Below are positions 39,823-49,629 of a stretch of 64,000 bases of DNA, piece after piece; position 1 is the first letter of the stretch, and each line of letters begins with the position of its first letter. A model generated the notes under the pieces. The model did not search any database. It saw nothing but the letters and a program-made list of their open reading frames with translations, and was not told the DNA's origin. Position numbers and translations under genes: made by a program. Origin of the DNA: Candidatus Dadabacteria bacterium (lineage in GTDB: Bacteria; Desulfobacterota_D; UBA1144; Nemesobacterales; Nemesobacteraceae). The stretch is from positions 1 through 64,000 of the forward strand of contig JAJDUA010000034.1 of the NCBI GenBank assembly GCA_022826905.1, read 5' to 3'.

Positions 39823-42360
39823 TCAGATGTCGAACTTTGCCGTCAGAAACAGCGTGCGTCCCAGAATCGAATCCAAGTATAGTACGTGATCCTCATCGGA
39901 CTCAGGGCTAGACTGACCTTCATTGCCGAGATTCAGAACCCCTCCCGTGAGTTCCAACTGGTTAAAACCAAAGGCGTTTTCCCAGTTAAGCGCGATATCA
40001 TGCCCTACCCACCTTCTGAAGCGCTTGGTCCGGGTGGAGTTCCAAAAAGACGTAACCGCGTGCGTGTTCCACTGCACGGCCAGGTCGTTACGGCTTGCGC
40101 GGAACAGAACGTGAATACGGTTGCGCGGAGTATCTCCCGGCTGTGTTTCTTCTCCTACGCGTCTTTCGTAATTTGTTATCCTGAGCCAGTTGGCATTGAG
40201 TGCAAAATTCGCCAGATCGGTTTTCAGATCACCCCCAAGCTCTGCGGTGAACCCGTCCATGTCAGTCTCTCCGCTGTTTGTAGTCGGGTTGAAGATTTCC
40301 GTTAACCGCCCGTCCGAACGTATCACTCTGACTCCTGGATACTCGCTGAGTCTTCCGCTTCTTTCAAGACTGATGATAAACTGGGTGTCAAGCCTGCTCG
40401 GCGTCTCGTGAAGGCGAAGCCTGAACCAGTCAAAGTCGGCTGAGAACGGACCCCAGCCCGCGGAAACTCCCGCGCCGAAGCTTTCGGCCTCGTCCGGCTC
40501 AAGTTCCGGATTGCCGCCGGCGACCATCCGTACCTGATCCTTGGAGCAGTCGGGAGTAGGCGTGTCCGCGTCGCACACATACGGGTAATAAACGAATTCC
40601 TGCCCGTGTAGCGTCACAAAGCTGGGCGCTCGCCCCCCTTCGCTCCATGACGCTCGCAGCGCGACATTGGGTATTATTCGGTAAAGCGTCGCTATCCTGT
40701 GCGAGAGCACTCCCCCAACATCGTCAAAATCGTCGTGGCGGAGAGAAAACGACATGTCGAGCGTATTCCCCAGAGGAACCAGAATGTCGCCGAAAGCCGA
40801 GAGGCGTCGGCGGTCGGCCTCAAGCGAGTATGCACTTCCCCCAAGCACATCACCCACGTCAACTGGTTCGCCCCGAAGATTGAAATATTCTTCCCCCTGG
40901 CTTCTATCTTCCTGGGCTATCTGCAGGCCGGCACTCCAGCTGAGCCTGTTGCCCATAAGCTCAAACATCGGCCCGCCGAGTGTTGCCCCCGCATTAACAT
41001 AGTCGATTTCTAATTTATATTTGCTACGCACGCTGCTTTCACTGATTGCGGCCTTATGCTCTTCGGCTTCGGAAAGCGGATTCTGTATGTCGTAATCCCC
41101 GCTCGCAATGGCGGTTTCTATTATCGGTCCGTGGATGAAGGTGCGACCCGCATCAACATAGTCGTAGCGTCTGTAATGTACGTAGCCGTCATACTTTATG
41201 TCATCTTTAATGTCGCCCCGCAGTCCCAGAGCGATATCGTATTGTTCAAGGTCCGAATCCCACTGCCGGTTGCCGTGTCCAAGGAAGCGGTGAGCGACCG
41301 TGATTTGCTCCGGGAAATTGCTCTCGTCAAGACCTTCGATGCTTTCGATAAGGTTGTTTCTCAACGCCTCGTTCGGCGCGAAGCGGAAATCGTTCGGATC
41401 AGGCGCATACAGCAACCTCAGTTTTTCTCTTGTTGCGTGTCCCTCAACATATATCTCAGCCGCGTCGCCGAGCGGATAGCTGAAATCCAGAAACGCACTG
41501 TCATTCTGCCTGCGCCTCAGGTGCCACGCGATGTCCGCATAGGCAAAACCGCATACGGTGCCGGAAAATCCGCCCGGAGGGTCAGTTAGCACCCCCGTGT
41601 ACACGTTTTCATTACAGTCGTTCAGAGGTGCCGATATAAGTTCTCCGTCGTTTTTTTCCAGAAACACCGTGTTGCCGCGCACCGACACTCCTTCAGTGTC
41701 GGCGAAGGAGCCTCCGGGCGTGTATCTGGCGCGGCTGTAATCCCGGTCAACGTCACGCACCTCGTCCCGCCGGAAAATATCCGCGCCGACGGTCAGGTTT
41801 CCCTCTCCGACGCTTATCCCCCAAAGAGCGTTCAGGTGTTCGGAATCTGCTCCCTCCGCCCGGGGACGCCCGGCGTTTAACTGGATCTGAAGACCTTCAT
41901 AACCTTTTCTGAAAACGATATTTATGGCGCCGCCGATTGCTTGCCCGCCATACAGGGCGCTCGCGCTGTCATTAAGGATTTCGATCCGTTCAACAGCCGA
42001 GATCGGAATGGTGTCAAGGTCAACGCCGGAGCCTGCGACTCGCCGCCCGTTTATCAGGATTATGGAGCGTTCGTACCCCAGAACAAGCGGTCTATTGAGG
42101 CCGAAATTGTTAAAAGCAGACCGCCCGAACAGATCAGTCAGCCTGCTTACGCCTGAGAGTTCAATATCCCGTCGCGTGATAACGTTTATAGGGTGCAGGG
42201 TGTCGGACATTTCTTCTGAGTATGGTCGGTTACCTGCAACACTGCCTTCTCTTGCGGTTGCGTCCCGGACCATAGAGTGAGATGTCGCCAAGATAAGTAC
42301 CGCGAGAATTATATTCCAAGGTGCGGCTTTAGAAATTGTCTCATAAGACTTGTGGATCAT
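39823..42360 (-). CDS. TonB-dependent outer-membrane receptor
   Basis: The product is 845 residues with a signal peptide (about 1-36, ending DATA-RE). The plug domain at about 45-160 has VITRRDIELSGVSRLTDLFG, IILINGRRVAG and the classic VERIEILNDSASALYGGQAI GGAINIVFRKG. A 22-stranded barrel fills the rest, and the protein ends in TAKFDI. The plug resembles receptors for large organic ligands more than classic siderophore receptors, but the ligand cannot be read. AAGGAG precedes the ATG. No TonB/ExbB/ExbD genes or ligand-processing enzymes are close, apart from the divergent Cache-like surface protein gene. Confidence 0.93.
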   Translation of the reverse strand: MIHKSYETISKAAPWNIILAVLILATSHSMVRDATAREGSVAGNRPYSEEMSDTLHPINVITRRDIELSGVSRLTDLFGRSAFNNFGLNRPLVLGYERSIILINGRRVAGSGVDLDTIPISAVERIEILNDSASALYGGQAIGGAINIVFRKGYEGLQIQLNAGRPRAEGADSEHLNALWGISVGEGNLTVGADIFRRDEVRDVDRDYSRARYTPGGSFADTEGVSVRGNTVFLEKNDGELISAPLNDCNENVYTGVLTDPPGGFSGTVCGFAYADIAWHLRRRQNDSAFLDFSYPLGDAAEIYVEGHATREKLRLLYAPDPNDFRFAPNEALRNNLIESIEGLDESNFPEQITVAHRFLGHGNRQWDSDLEQYDIALGLRGDIKDDIKYDGYVHYRRYDYVDAGRTFIHGPIIETAIASGDYDIQNPLSEAEEHKAAISESSVRSKYKLEIDYVNAGATLGGPMFELMGNRLSWSAGLQIAQEDRSQGEEYFNLRGEPVDVGDVLGGSAYSLEADRRRLSAFGDILVPLGNTLDMSFSLRHDDFDDVGGVLSHRIATLYRIIPNVALRASWSEGGRAPSFVTLHGQEFVYYPYVCDADTPTPDCSKDQVRMVAGGNPELEPDEAESFGAGVSAGWGPFSADFDWFRLRLHETPSRLDTQFIISLERSGRLSEYPGVRVIRSDGRLTEIFNPTTNSGETDMDGFTAELGGDLKTDLANFALNANWLRITNYERRVGEETQPGDTPRNRIHVLFRASRNDLAVQWNTHAVTSFWNSTRTKRFRRWVGHDIALNWENAFGFNQLELTGGVLNLGNEGQSSPESDEDHVLYLDSILGRTLFLTAKFDI

Positions 42361-42570
42361 TTTTTACTCCTTAATTATCGCTTGAACTCCTCCTGCCCGT
42401 ATGCAAGGGTATTTCCGGGTCTGCAATCGTGCGGGAATCTTAAATCACGGAAATTATTCTATCCCAATTCCGTTTTCAAAACCAGCAAGGTACTATAGAC
42501 AGGCAAAGAACCAAAATCCGCAGTTATGTGGAAACTGTATTTTGAATCGGCAGAAAGAGAGGTTGAAGCT

Positions 42571-43959
42571 ATGAAAAAAATCGCTACCGCAGTCCTTCTT
42601 TTCTTAATCACAATCGTTTTTTCCGCGGTTCCGCCCGCCTTTGCCCATGATGGTCCAGACGCCGAAGATGCAAGTTCGGGAGATATGGATGATATGAGGA
42701 ATTTCTTGCTGCACCTAAAAGAGCACCGGGGGAGGGTCAGCAGCGATGACAGTCAGACAGAATTCCGAAACGCCCTGAGAACCGATAACGGAGTGTGGAG
42801 ACACGGCGACACGTACGTAATTACCGTTAATAAGTCCGGTGACGGGGAAGCCCCCTCCTCCGCTCAGTCTGGCGATATCATATTTTTTCATGCGAAACAT
42901 CCTGCGGCCGTGAGCGGGTCCCTCAGCGGCATTGCGATTTTCCGGGACCTGATCGAGAAGGTGGAGACAGCGAACGGGGAAGCGGTATGCGTTCAGGATA
43001 CAAGCAGAAAATACGGCAATCACATCTGCGCGGTTGAAGATTCCGATCCGGCCGGATTCGGAGCCGGAGTTCCCTTCATACAGATTGTGGGATTTAATCA
43101 CGAAAGCAATGAAGCGGATCTTTCCAAGGCAAAAGACGCCTGTCCTGAGTTCACTGCTGAGAATCTTAGGAGCAGAGGGTGGCTGAGTGCCGACATGGTT
43201 AATGACGAGGAAAGTCTGGTGAGTTATCTCGAAGGGGTGGTTGAGCATGTTTCTGAAGAGATCGGGAATGCTCCCGGGCAATCAGGAAATGACGCGCGCG
43301 AGGGCGTTTCGCTGCTTAGAATGGTTCAGCTTATGCCTTGCTGGAGAGAGATGCCATGGGAGTCGGGCTCCATATATTTTTATATAGTTACCGATACGGA
43401 CAAGATGTTCGGAATTTTCAACGGAAACACTCCCCAGCTTCAGGACAGGACGCTGCGTCTTGTGGACGACAACGGAGTTGAGATTGCCAAACGCATTTTG
43501 GAAGAGGTGCGCAGACAGGACGATACCCCGAACCGGGGTTTTCTCACTTACCTCTGGGATGATCCGACTGTCGTGGGTGACGAGGTGGTCTGTCAGCAGA
43601 GGGAGCCTGTTCCAGGCCCGTTCGCGGAGGACGAGGACGAAGAGGTATTTTGTGAGGTCGGAAGTCCTGTTCCCGGTAGATCCACCGGCACGTCGGTCAA
43701 GCGCGGGTACTTCATACGGACAAACTTTGGCGTTGGGGAAACGTATTACGTTGTAGGCTCCGGTATTTATCCGAAGTCCCGGGAAGGGAGCAGCGGAGAG
43801 GGTGGTGGAGGGTGCGCGATTACCTCTGGGAGCGGCAAGGGAACTGGAACACCGGCGTTTAACCTGTTTTTGACCACTGCGGTTCTGTTTCTGGCGATTT
43901 TGTGGGGAAGACGCCCGGGCGAGGAGTTTCTGAGGAAAAACGGGCGCCGCGGGGACTGA
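42571..43959 (+). CDS. Secreted Cache-like protein with GGGGC-type C-terminal sorting tail
   Basis: The product is about 462 residues with a signal peptide (1-28, ending AFA-HD). The first block (residues about 45-190: FLLHLKEHRG, DTYVITVNK, GDIIFFHAKHPAAVSG) and the last block (GFLTYLWDDPT; KRGYFIRTNF; YYVVGSGIYP) resemble Cache_2-type ligand-binding domains. Between them lies a helical section (ESLVSYLEGVVEHVSEEI). The C-terminus is GEGGGGCAITSG, a spacer, one membrane helix and an Arg pair, which is the same plan as the Spondin/Calx-beta protein at 350-4357. It is probably exported and anchored or released by a sorting protease. ATG 42571 follows GAGG by eight bases. The Cache assignment is tentative; the tail is clear. 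Confidence 0.75.
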   Translation: MKKIATAVLLFLITIVFSAVPPAFAHDGPDAEDASSGDMDDMRNFLLHLKEHRGRVSSDDSQTEFRNALRTDNGVWRHGDTYVITVNKSGDGEAPSSAQSGDIIFFHAKHPAAVSGSLSGIAIFRDLIEKVETANGEAVCVQDTSRKYGNHICAVEDSDPAGFGAGVPFIQIVGFNHESNEADLSKAKDACPEFTAENLRSRGWLSADMVNDEESLVSYLEGVVEHVSEEIGNAPGQSGNDAREGVSLLRMVQLMPCWREMPWESGSIYFYIVTDTDKMFGIFNGNTPQLQDRTLRLVDDNGVEIAKRILEEVRRQDDTPNRGFLTYLWDDPTVVGDEVVCQQREPVPGPFAEDEDEEVFCEVGSPVPGRSTGTSVKRGYFIRTNFGVGETYYVVGSGIYPKSREGSSGEGGGGCAITSGSGKGTGTPAFNLFLTTAVLFLAILWGRRPGEEFLRKNGRRGD

Positions 43960-44109
43960 TTTCGTCCGGGAAGATGCCCCGCGGGGAACCTGCTTTTCGC
44001 CAAACAGAGTCGTGCTGCCTCTTCGGTATCTGTGAAAGGGATGTATTTATCTCCGAATAGGCCTGTATTTGCGCTCAAACAACGCTAGGACCGGCTTCCC
44101 CAGCCCGGC

Positions 44110-44138
44110 TTGATTAACCCCCTTGGATTCAATATAAT
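44110..44138 (+). promoter_or_regulatory. Promoter for the Fe-S oxidoreductase gene
   Basis: TTGATT at 44110-44115 and TATAAT at 44133-44138 are 17 bases apart, 39 bases before the ATG at 44178. A GC-rich imperfect hairpin (44090-44110) lies immediately upstream and may end transcription from the previous gene. Confidence 0.6.
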
Positions 44139-44177
44139 CTACACTGACTTTTCCATGTCTTGCTCAGGAGAAACCAG

Positions 44178-46178
44178 ATGAACCCCAAATCTGCAATAAT
44201 GCTTTTGCTGCTTGTGGCGGCCTTCGGTTTTTTCGCCTACAACATCCGCCTTCTCATAAGCCTCGTCACTCTCGGCAAAAAGGAAGACAACAGGCTTGAC
44301 AACATTCCCGAGAGGATAAGAAAGGTCATCGTCTACGTGTTCGGGCAGAGAAGGCTTTTCAAGTACCGTTTCGCCGGTATAGAGCACGCCATGATCTTCT
44401 GGGGTTTCGTCATAATAACGGTGGGGACCGTGGAGATGCTGATAAGCGGTGTTGTTCCCGGATTTCATTTCTTCCCGGGGCTGCTGGGGGGAATCTACGA
44501 ACTGGTTCTTGACATAGTGCAGACTCTGGTTCTTGTGGCCATAGGTATGGGCATAATAAACAGGCTCACCATAGGGAGAAGAAGGGAAGTTAACGGGCCC
44601 GACGCGGTCGTGATACTGGGTCTTATATTCGGCCTCATGATCACCGCCCTTCTCACCACTGGGGCAAAGATAGCGCTTGCCGAAACAAGCCCCGCGATGC
44701 TGCCGGTGTCCAGTGCATTCTCCGGGCTCTACGACGGCATGAGCGCCGGGAGCACCTTTTTCTGGAAGGAGTTTTTCTGGTGGTTCCACATACTCATAGT
44801 GCTTTCCTTTCTCAACTACCTTCCCTACTCTAAGCACAGCCACGTCCTGACGGCGATTTTCAATGTTTTTTTCCAGAGCCTCAAGCCCCGCGGGCAGCTC
44901 TCGAAGCTTGATTTCGAGGACATCCCCGAAGACCTTGACCACTTCGGCTCCTCGAAGATAGCCGATTTCAGCTGGAAGGACATACTCGACGCCTATACCT
45001 GCACCGAGTGCGGAAGGTGCACGGACAACTGCCCGGCGTGGAATACCGAGAAGGTGCTCTCCCCCAGGGACATCGTCGTTAAGCTTCGCCACTACGTCTC
45101 AAGCGAGGGGAAGGACATACTCGCCGGAAAACCTAAGGAAGAGCAGCCCGACCTCCCCGACGCCGAGTGGGTGACGCCAGAGGAACTCTGGGCATGCACC
45201 ACGTGCAACGCCTGCGTCGAGCAATGCCCGCTTTTCATCGACCAGATGGGCAAGATAATGGACATGAGAAGGTTCCTTACTCTTGAGGGCCGCCTGAGCG
45301 GAACCGCCACGAGAACTCTTCAGAAGCTTCAGAACAACGGAAATCCTTGGGGATTTCCTGAGGCCGACCGCGGCTCTTGGCTCTCGGAGATGGAAGTTCC
45401 CATCCTCGGAGTCTCGGCCGAGAACGCAAGGGAATTTGACGTGATTTACTGGACGGGATGCTTCGGGGGCTACGACCCTAGAGGCCAGGAAGTCTCAAAG
45501 GCGATAGTGACCCTGCTTAAGATCGCGGGAGTTAATTTCGCCGTCATGGGTCCGGGGGAGACCTGCACGGGTGACCCCGCAAGAAGACTGGGAGAGGAGG
45601 CCCTCTACCAGATGCTCGCCGTCCAGAACATCGAGACTCTTAACGAATTGAAGGTGAAGAAGATTCTCGCGAACTGCCCCCACTGCTTCAACACCATGAA
45701 GAACGAGTATCCGCAGTTCGGCGGGCACTACGAGGTTGTCCACCACACGGACTTTCTCCTGCAGCTCATCCAAGAGGGCAAGCTTAACCCCGACGCCCCG
45801 GTCGAGGAGAAGATAACATACCACGATTCCTGCTACATCGGCCGCTACAACAACATTTACGACTCCCCGAGGGAGATACTGAAAAGCATTCCGGGGATTG
45901 ATCTCGTGGAAATGAAAAGGAACAGGACAAAGAGTTTCTGCTGCGGGGCCGGAGGCGGAAAGATATGGATGGAGGAAGAGGCTCCCAGGGTTAACTGGAA
46001 TCGCTTTGACGAGGCCGCGGAAACTAATCCCGACACCCTGGCAACGGCGTGCTACTTCTGCAACACGATGTTTGATGACGCCGCGCGCTTTAAGGGTAAG
46101 GAGGAGGATATCGGCGTTCAGGACATAGCCGAAATCCTTAACCGCTCGGTTAAAGCTGATGCGCCTCCCCCGTCGTAA
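44178..46178 (+). CDS. Membrane-bound Fe-S oxidoreductase (EtfQO-like membrane oxidoreductase, HdrD/GlpC type)
   Basis: The product is about 666 residues. A NarI-like membrane domain with four to five helices and several His residues for heme b covers about 1-235. Next come two 4Fe-4S motifs (CTECGRCTDNCP and CTTCNACVEQCP, about 275-350). Two CCG domains follow at about 410-660 (WTGCFGGYDP, ETCTGDPARR, HDSCYIGRYN and SFCCGAGGGK, with ANCPHCFNTMKNEYP). This layout matches the proteins that take electrons from electron transfer flavoprotein into the quinone pool in Geobacter-like bacteria. AGGAG precedes the ATG at 44178. No etfAB genes are next to it here. Confidence 0.85.
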   Translation: MNPKSAIMLLLLVAAFGFFAYNIRLLISLVTLGKKEDNRLDNIPERIRKVIVYVFGQRRLFKYRFAGIEHAMIFWGFVIITVGTVEMLISGVVPGFHFFPGLLGGIYELVLDIVQTLVLVAIGMGIINRLTIGRRREVNGPDAVVILGLIFGLMITALLTTGAKIALAETSPAMLPVSSAFSGLYDGMSAGSTFFWKEFFWWFHILIVLSFLNYLPYSKHSHVLTAIFNVFFQSLKPRGQLSKLDFEDIPEDLDHFGSSKIADFSWKDILDAYTCTECGRCTDNCPAWNTEKVLSPRDIVVKLRHYVSSEGKDILAGKPKEEQPDLPDAEWVTPEELWACTTCNACVEQCPLFIDQMGKIMDMRRFLTLEGRLSGTATRTLQKLQNNGNPWGFPEADRGSWLSEMEVPILGVSAENAREFDVIYWTGCFGGYDPRGQEVSKAIVTLLKIAGVNFAVMGPGETCTGDPARRLGEEALYQMLAVQNIETLNELKVKKILANCPHCFNTMKNEYPQFGGHYEVVHHTDFLLQLIQEGKLNPDAPVEEKITYHDSCYIGRYNNIYDSPREILKSIPGIDLVEMKRNRTKSFCCGAGGGKIWMEEEAPRVNWNRFDEAAETNPDTLATACYFCNTMFDDAARFKGKEEDIGVQDIAEILNRSVKADAPPPS

Positions 46179-46227
46179 GGGCGTTCCCAAGTGCTCCACC
46201 GGGCTTTGAGTCTCAGGGGAGGAGGCT

Positions 46228-47451
46228 ATGAAGCTTGACAGACCAAAATCCCTTTTAATAGACTCGGGCGGAGGATGGTTCGATTCGGGTTTCTCTGCCA
46301 CGGCCGGCATTTTCGGCGCTCCCGTTGTCACTCTCTGCTTCTCAAGCGACGGGCCCAAGCTGTTTTCCCGCTCCGGGGAGAAGACTTTCTCAGAAGACCC
46401 TCTCGGTTTGGTCGAGAAACTGGCTGCCGAGGGATACACCGCCCTTGGCTACATAAGCTACGACTACCTAAGCTACACCACTCCCGGGGTTGCGACCTCG
46501 GATGCAAAGCAGGGAGAGAGGTTTCCTTTTCTGTTTTTTCACTTTTACGAAAAGGATAGTTTTTATACAGCCCCCCTGGAGGAAATTCTCTCCGCCCTCC
46601 CGCAGGACAGTACGGGTCCCGGACCCCTTCCCCGCTCGAACATTGAGATGGAAGAATACGCCTGGAAGATTTCGGCGATAAAGGAGCATATAGCGGCGGG
46701 AGATGTTTACCAGGTGAACCTTTCGCGAAAGTTCCGCTTCGAGCCTCTGGGTGAGCCGCTTTCGTGGTTTCTGGATTTTTACCGTGCCCAGCCCGTCCCC
46801 TTCGCCGCCTTTATCGGTTTTCCGGGGTTTGAGCTTGTAAGCGGTTCTATGGAGCTTTTTCTCAAGAAAAGGGGCGACAGGATCACCACGAGACCCATAA
46901 AAGGGACCGTCCGCAGGGATCCCGACCCCCGTCGCGACCGGCAACTTGCCGAGACGCTCGGAAACAGCCCCAAGGAGCGGGCCGAGAACCTCATGATAGT
47001 CGATCTCATGAGAAACGATCTGGGGAGAATATGCGGGTACGGTTCCATAGGGGTGAGGGAACTTTTCGCCGTCAGGCCCTACAGCACCCTTTTCCAGATG
47101 GAATCCGAAATCGAGGGACGTCTTCGCCCGGGGGTCGGACTCTCTCAAATAATTGCCAGTACCTTTCCCCCTGGATCCGTTACCGGGGCTCCGAAAAGGG
47201 AAGCTCTTCGCATAATAGACAGTCTCGAGCCCCACCTGAGGGGTCCTTACTGCGGGGCGATCTGTCTGTTCTCTCCGGGCGGGAACTTCACCATGAGCGT
47301 CGCGATCCGCACGGGGGTGAACAGCCCCGAGGGTGCGGATTTCTGGTTCGGGGGCGGAATCGTTTGGGATTCGAAAGCGGATGAGGAATATGTAGAGACG
47401 GAGCTCAAGGCAAAGGCGCTTACATCCGTTGCGTCCCGACGGATGCTATAA
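46228..47451 (+). CDS. pabB: Aminodeoxychorismate synthase component I
   Basis: PabB makes 4-amino-4-deoxychorismate for folate. The 407-residue chorismate-binding enzyme has RITTRPIKGTVRRDPDPRRD (PIKGT with the covalent-intermediate Lys of PabB; anthranilate synthase has PIAGT), ENLMIVDLMRNDLGRI, FPPGSVTGAPKREALRIID and GGGIVWDSKADEEYVETELK. The N-terminal half is poorly conserved, as usual. GGAGG precedes the ATG. pabC follows nine bases later. No PabA glutaminase is in the window. Confidence 0.95.
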   Translation: MKLDRPKSLLIDSGGGWFDSGFSATAGIFGAPVVTLCFSSDGPKLFSRSGEKTFSEDPLGLVEKLAAEGYTALGYISYDYLSYTTPGVATSDAKQGERFPFLFFHFYEKDSFYTAPLEEILSALPQDSTGPGPLPRSNIEMEEYAWKISAIKEHIAAGDVYQVNLSRKFRFEPLGEPLSWFLDFYRAQPVPFAAFIGFPGFELVSGSMELFLKKRGDRITTRPIKGTVRRDPDPRRDRQLAETLGNSPKERAENLMIVDLMRNDLGRICGYGSIGVRELFAVRPYSTLFQMESEIEGRLRPGVGLSQIIASTFPPGSVTGAPKREALRIIDSLEPHLRGPYCGAICLFSPGGNFTMSVAIRTGVNSPEGADFWFGGGIVWDSKADEEYVETELKAKALTSVASRRML

Positions 47452-47452
47452 T
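47444..47452 (+). promoter_or_regulatory. Extended -10 element over the pabB stop, before pabC
   Basis: TGCTATAAT (TG-n-TATAAT; 47444-47452) overlaps the pabB stop codon and lies eight bases before the pabC ATG, with no ribosome site between. It could drive an internal leaderless pabC message. Confidence 0.4.
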
Positions 47453-47460
47453 TATCTGAC

Positions 47461-48270
47461 ATGGAAAAACTTTTCTTTCTCGACGGAAAAAGGCTTGAGG
47501 GTGTGCCCGCGCTTCGCGCTCTTTTTTACGGAGAAGGGGTTTTCGAGAGCTTCAGATGGAAGGGGTCCCCGCCCGTTTTCCTCTCCATGCATCTTGAGAG
47601 AATGAGAAAGGGAGCCGATTTTCTCGGCATCCCGTTTCCCGCGGCATCCCAGGTGAGACTCAGGATCGAGGATGCCGCGGGAGCGTTCCCCAAGGACGAT
47701 CTGCACGTAAAAGCGTGTCTTCTCGCCCAAGGGGACGCGGTTTATCACTCACGGCCCCGGGCGGCTTCGCTTCTTGTGTCCGTAAGACCCCGTGCGGAGA
47801 GTCCGGATAGCCTTTCTCTCTGGGTCTGCGGTGAGAGACGGCCCCCGCAGAACAGTCTTTTTTCGCATAAGACGCTTAACTATCTGGGAAACATCGTGGC
47901 TAAAAGAGAGGCCATGGAGAGGGGATTTGACGAAGCTCTTTTCCTCGATACCGAAGGTAGCGTAACCGAGACCTCGTGCCACAACGTTTTCTGGGCGAAA
48001 GGCAAAAGGCTTTTCACTCCGTCTTCTGAATGCCCTATTTTGCCCGGGGTGACTAGGGAAATCGTTTTGCGTTTGGGCAGGCGGCTTGGCTATGAGCCCG
48101 TCTGCGGGAATTTTCCCCTTGAGGAGCTTTTATCAAGCGATTACGCTTTTCTTACCAACGCCGGTGCGGGTATTGTTTATATAAGACGCGTGGGCGACAA
48201 CGCGATGCCTTCTGTTCCTCGGAGTTACGAGGTTATGAGGGAATCGCTTCTTTCAGAGTTTGGGTGGTAG
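47461..48270 (+). CDS. pabC: Aminodeoxychorismate lyase (class IV PLP enzyme)
   Basis: PabC splits aminodeoxychorismate to 4-aminobenzoate and pyruvate. The 269-residue product has the class IV aminotransferase plan: RALFYGEGVFESFR, the PLP lysine in SHKTLNYLGNIVAKREA, DEALFLDTEGSVTETSCHNV FW, and LTNAGAGIVYIRRV near the end. Branched-chain or D-amino-acid aminotransferases share this fold; adjacency to pabB decides for PabC. No Shine-Dalgarno precedes the start. Confidence 0.9.
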   Translation: MEKLFFLDGKRLEGVPALRALFYGEGVFESFRWKGSPPVFLSMHLERMRKGADFLGIPFPAASQVRLRIEDAAGAFPKDDLHVKACLLAQGDAVYHSRPRAASLLVSVRPRAESPDSLSLWVCGERRPPQNSLFSHKTLNYLGNIVAKREAMERGFDEALFLDTEGSVTETSCHNVFWAKGKRLFTPSSECPILPGVTREIVLRLGRRLGYEPVCGNFPLEELLSSDYAFLTNAGAGIVYIRRVGDNAMPSVPRSYEVMRESLLSEFGW

Positions 48271-48333
48271 AATTAAGGGGACGGAAAAAACTTTAGGGTT
48301 TGTTGTGGCTGCTAAGAAGCTGAGGATGGTTTT

Positions 48334-48672
48334 ATGTCTGGCGAGATAACGGTCAGGGAGTATCAGCGGGAAGTTGACGAGTGGATAAGGGAAGTAGGAG
48401 TGCGATACTTCTCCGAGCTTACCAATCTTGCACAGCTTGTCGAGGAAGTGGGAGAAGTCGCGAGAATCATGTCCAGGACATACGGGGAGCAGAGCTTCAA
48501 GGGAGATGAGAATCGCCGGGAACTGGGGGATGAACTCGCCGACGTTTTCTTCGTTTTAACATGCATAGCGAACCAGACGGGAGTTGATCTTACGGAGGTT
48601 TTGAGAAAGAATTTCGAGAAGAAAACAAAGAGAGACGGGAAGCGGCACGCGGACAACCCCAAACTTCGCTGA
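48334..48672 (+). CDS. MazG-like nucleotide pyrophosphohydrolase
   Basis: The 112-residue product is a single MazG-like all-alpha NTP pyrophosphatase domain. The metal-binding acidic motifs are LVEEVGEVARI (E-x-x-E) and ELGDELADVFFVLTCIA (E-x-x-D). Such enzymes hydrolyse dNTPs or modified nucleotides to monophosphates. It lies in the folate gene run, between pabC and folE2, where it may act on dihydroneopterin triphosphate, a step for which several unrelated hydrolases are used. That role is speculative; general nucleotide cleaning is equally possible. Confidence 0.85.
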   Translation: MSGEITVREYQREVDEWIREVGVRYFSELTNLAQLVEEVGEVARIMSRTYGEQSFKGDENRRELGDELADVFFVLTCIANQTGVDLTEVLRKNFEKKTKRDGKRHADNPKLR

Positions 48673-48792
48673 AGACCCCGTTGTGAGCTCTGTTTGTTGC
48701 AAAGGTCTTTCATTGTGGTATCCTTCCCCGTCTCGAAAAGAATCCGCCTTTGGTTCGCATCAGTTACTCTATTGAAGAAAGGGGAAAATACT

Positions 48793-49629
48793 TTGAAAAT
48801 GAAATTTGAAGAAAAACCCATTGAAGATATACAGGCGAGAAGGGACTACAGGAATATCTCCATAGACAGAGTCGGCGTCTGCGACCTCAAGATTCCGCTT
48901 AAGATAAAAGGTTGCGAGATCGATTCTGAGAAAGGCCAGAGCGTTCAGGCTTCCCTGAGCCTAAGCGTTAACTTGGGTCCCGACCAGAAGGGAATTCACA
49001 TGAGCCGGTTGCTTGAGACAGCTCTTGATTTCAACGGGTCCTTTTCCTTGAAAAGCATGGCTTCTTTCCTGATCGCTCTCTGCGACAGGCAGAGTTCAGA
49101 AGATTCCGACGTCAAAATAGAGTTTGATTACTTTTTCAACCGTCATGCTCCAGTAAGCGGCAAGATATCTCCACAGCCTTATAAATGTACGTACCACGGC
49201 GAAATGCACCCTGATGGCATACGTCTCACACAGAGCGTGGTGGTTCCGGTCAAGACCCTTTGTCCCTGCAGCAAGGAGATAAGCGATTACGGGGCCCACA
49301 ACCAGCGTTCGAAGGTTTTCATAACTATCACGCACGAAAAAAAGAATGAAAACGATCCGATAGACATATGCCTTGAGGAAATAATAGGGATTGCGGAAAG
49401 AGGGGCATCTTCCCCGCTTTACCCGCTTTTAAAAAGGGAAGATGAGCGCCACGTTACCATGAGTGCCTACAACAAGCCGTGCTTCGTTGAGGATGTCGTG
49501 AGAAATATAGCTTCGGAACTCCACGGCAACCCTAGTTTCGACTCTTACGAACTCAGGGTTCTTAACTACGAAAGCATTCACAGCCATAACGCTTTTGCCA
49601 GCATCGGCAAAAGATTCTCAAGCGAGTAA
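48793..49629 (+). CDS. folE2: GTP cyclohydrolase IB (FolE2 type)
   Basis: FolE2 converts GTP to dihydroneopterin triphosphate for folate and, through QueD/E/C/F, for queuosine. The product is about 278 residues. The catalytic Cys is in VKTLCPCSKEISDYGAHNQR (first Cys of CPCS), followed by the conserved Tyr and metal-binding His, with VEDVVRNIASELHG near the end. I chose TTG 48793, eight bases after AGGGG; an ATG two codons later is the alternative. With pabB, pabC and the MazG-like gene it forms a pterin/folate group; queF is at 17.9 kb. Confidence 0.95.
   Translation: MKMKFEEKPIEDIQARRDYRNISIDRVGVCDLKIPLKIKGCEIDSEKGQSVQASLSLSVNLGPDQKGIHMSRLLETALDFNGSFSLKSMASFLIALCDRQSSEDSDVKIEFDYFFNRHAPVSGKISPQPYKCTYHGEMHPDGIRLTQSVVVPVKTLCPCSKEISDYGAHNQRSKVFITITHEKKNENDPIDICLEEIIGIAERGASSPLYPLLKREDERHVTMSAYNKPCFVEDVVRNIASELHGNPSFDSYELRVLNYESIHSHNAFASIGKRFSSE

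Noticed and set aside
42361-42570. Cobalamin riboswitch before the TonB-dependent receptor
   Set aside because: I looked for the B12-box core and the conserved junctions and did not find them.
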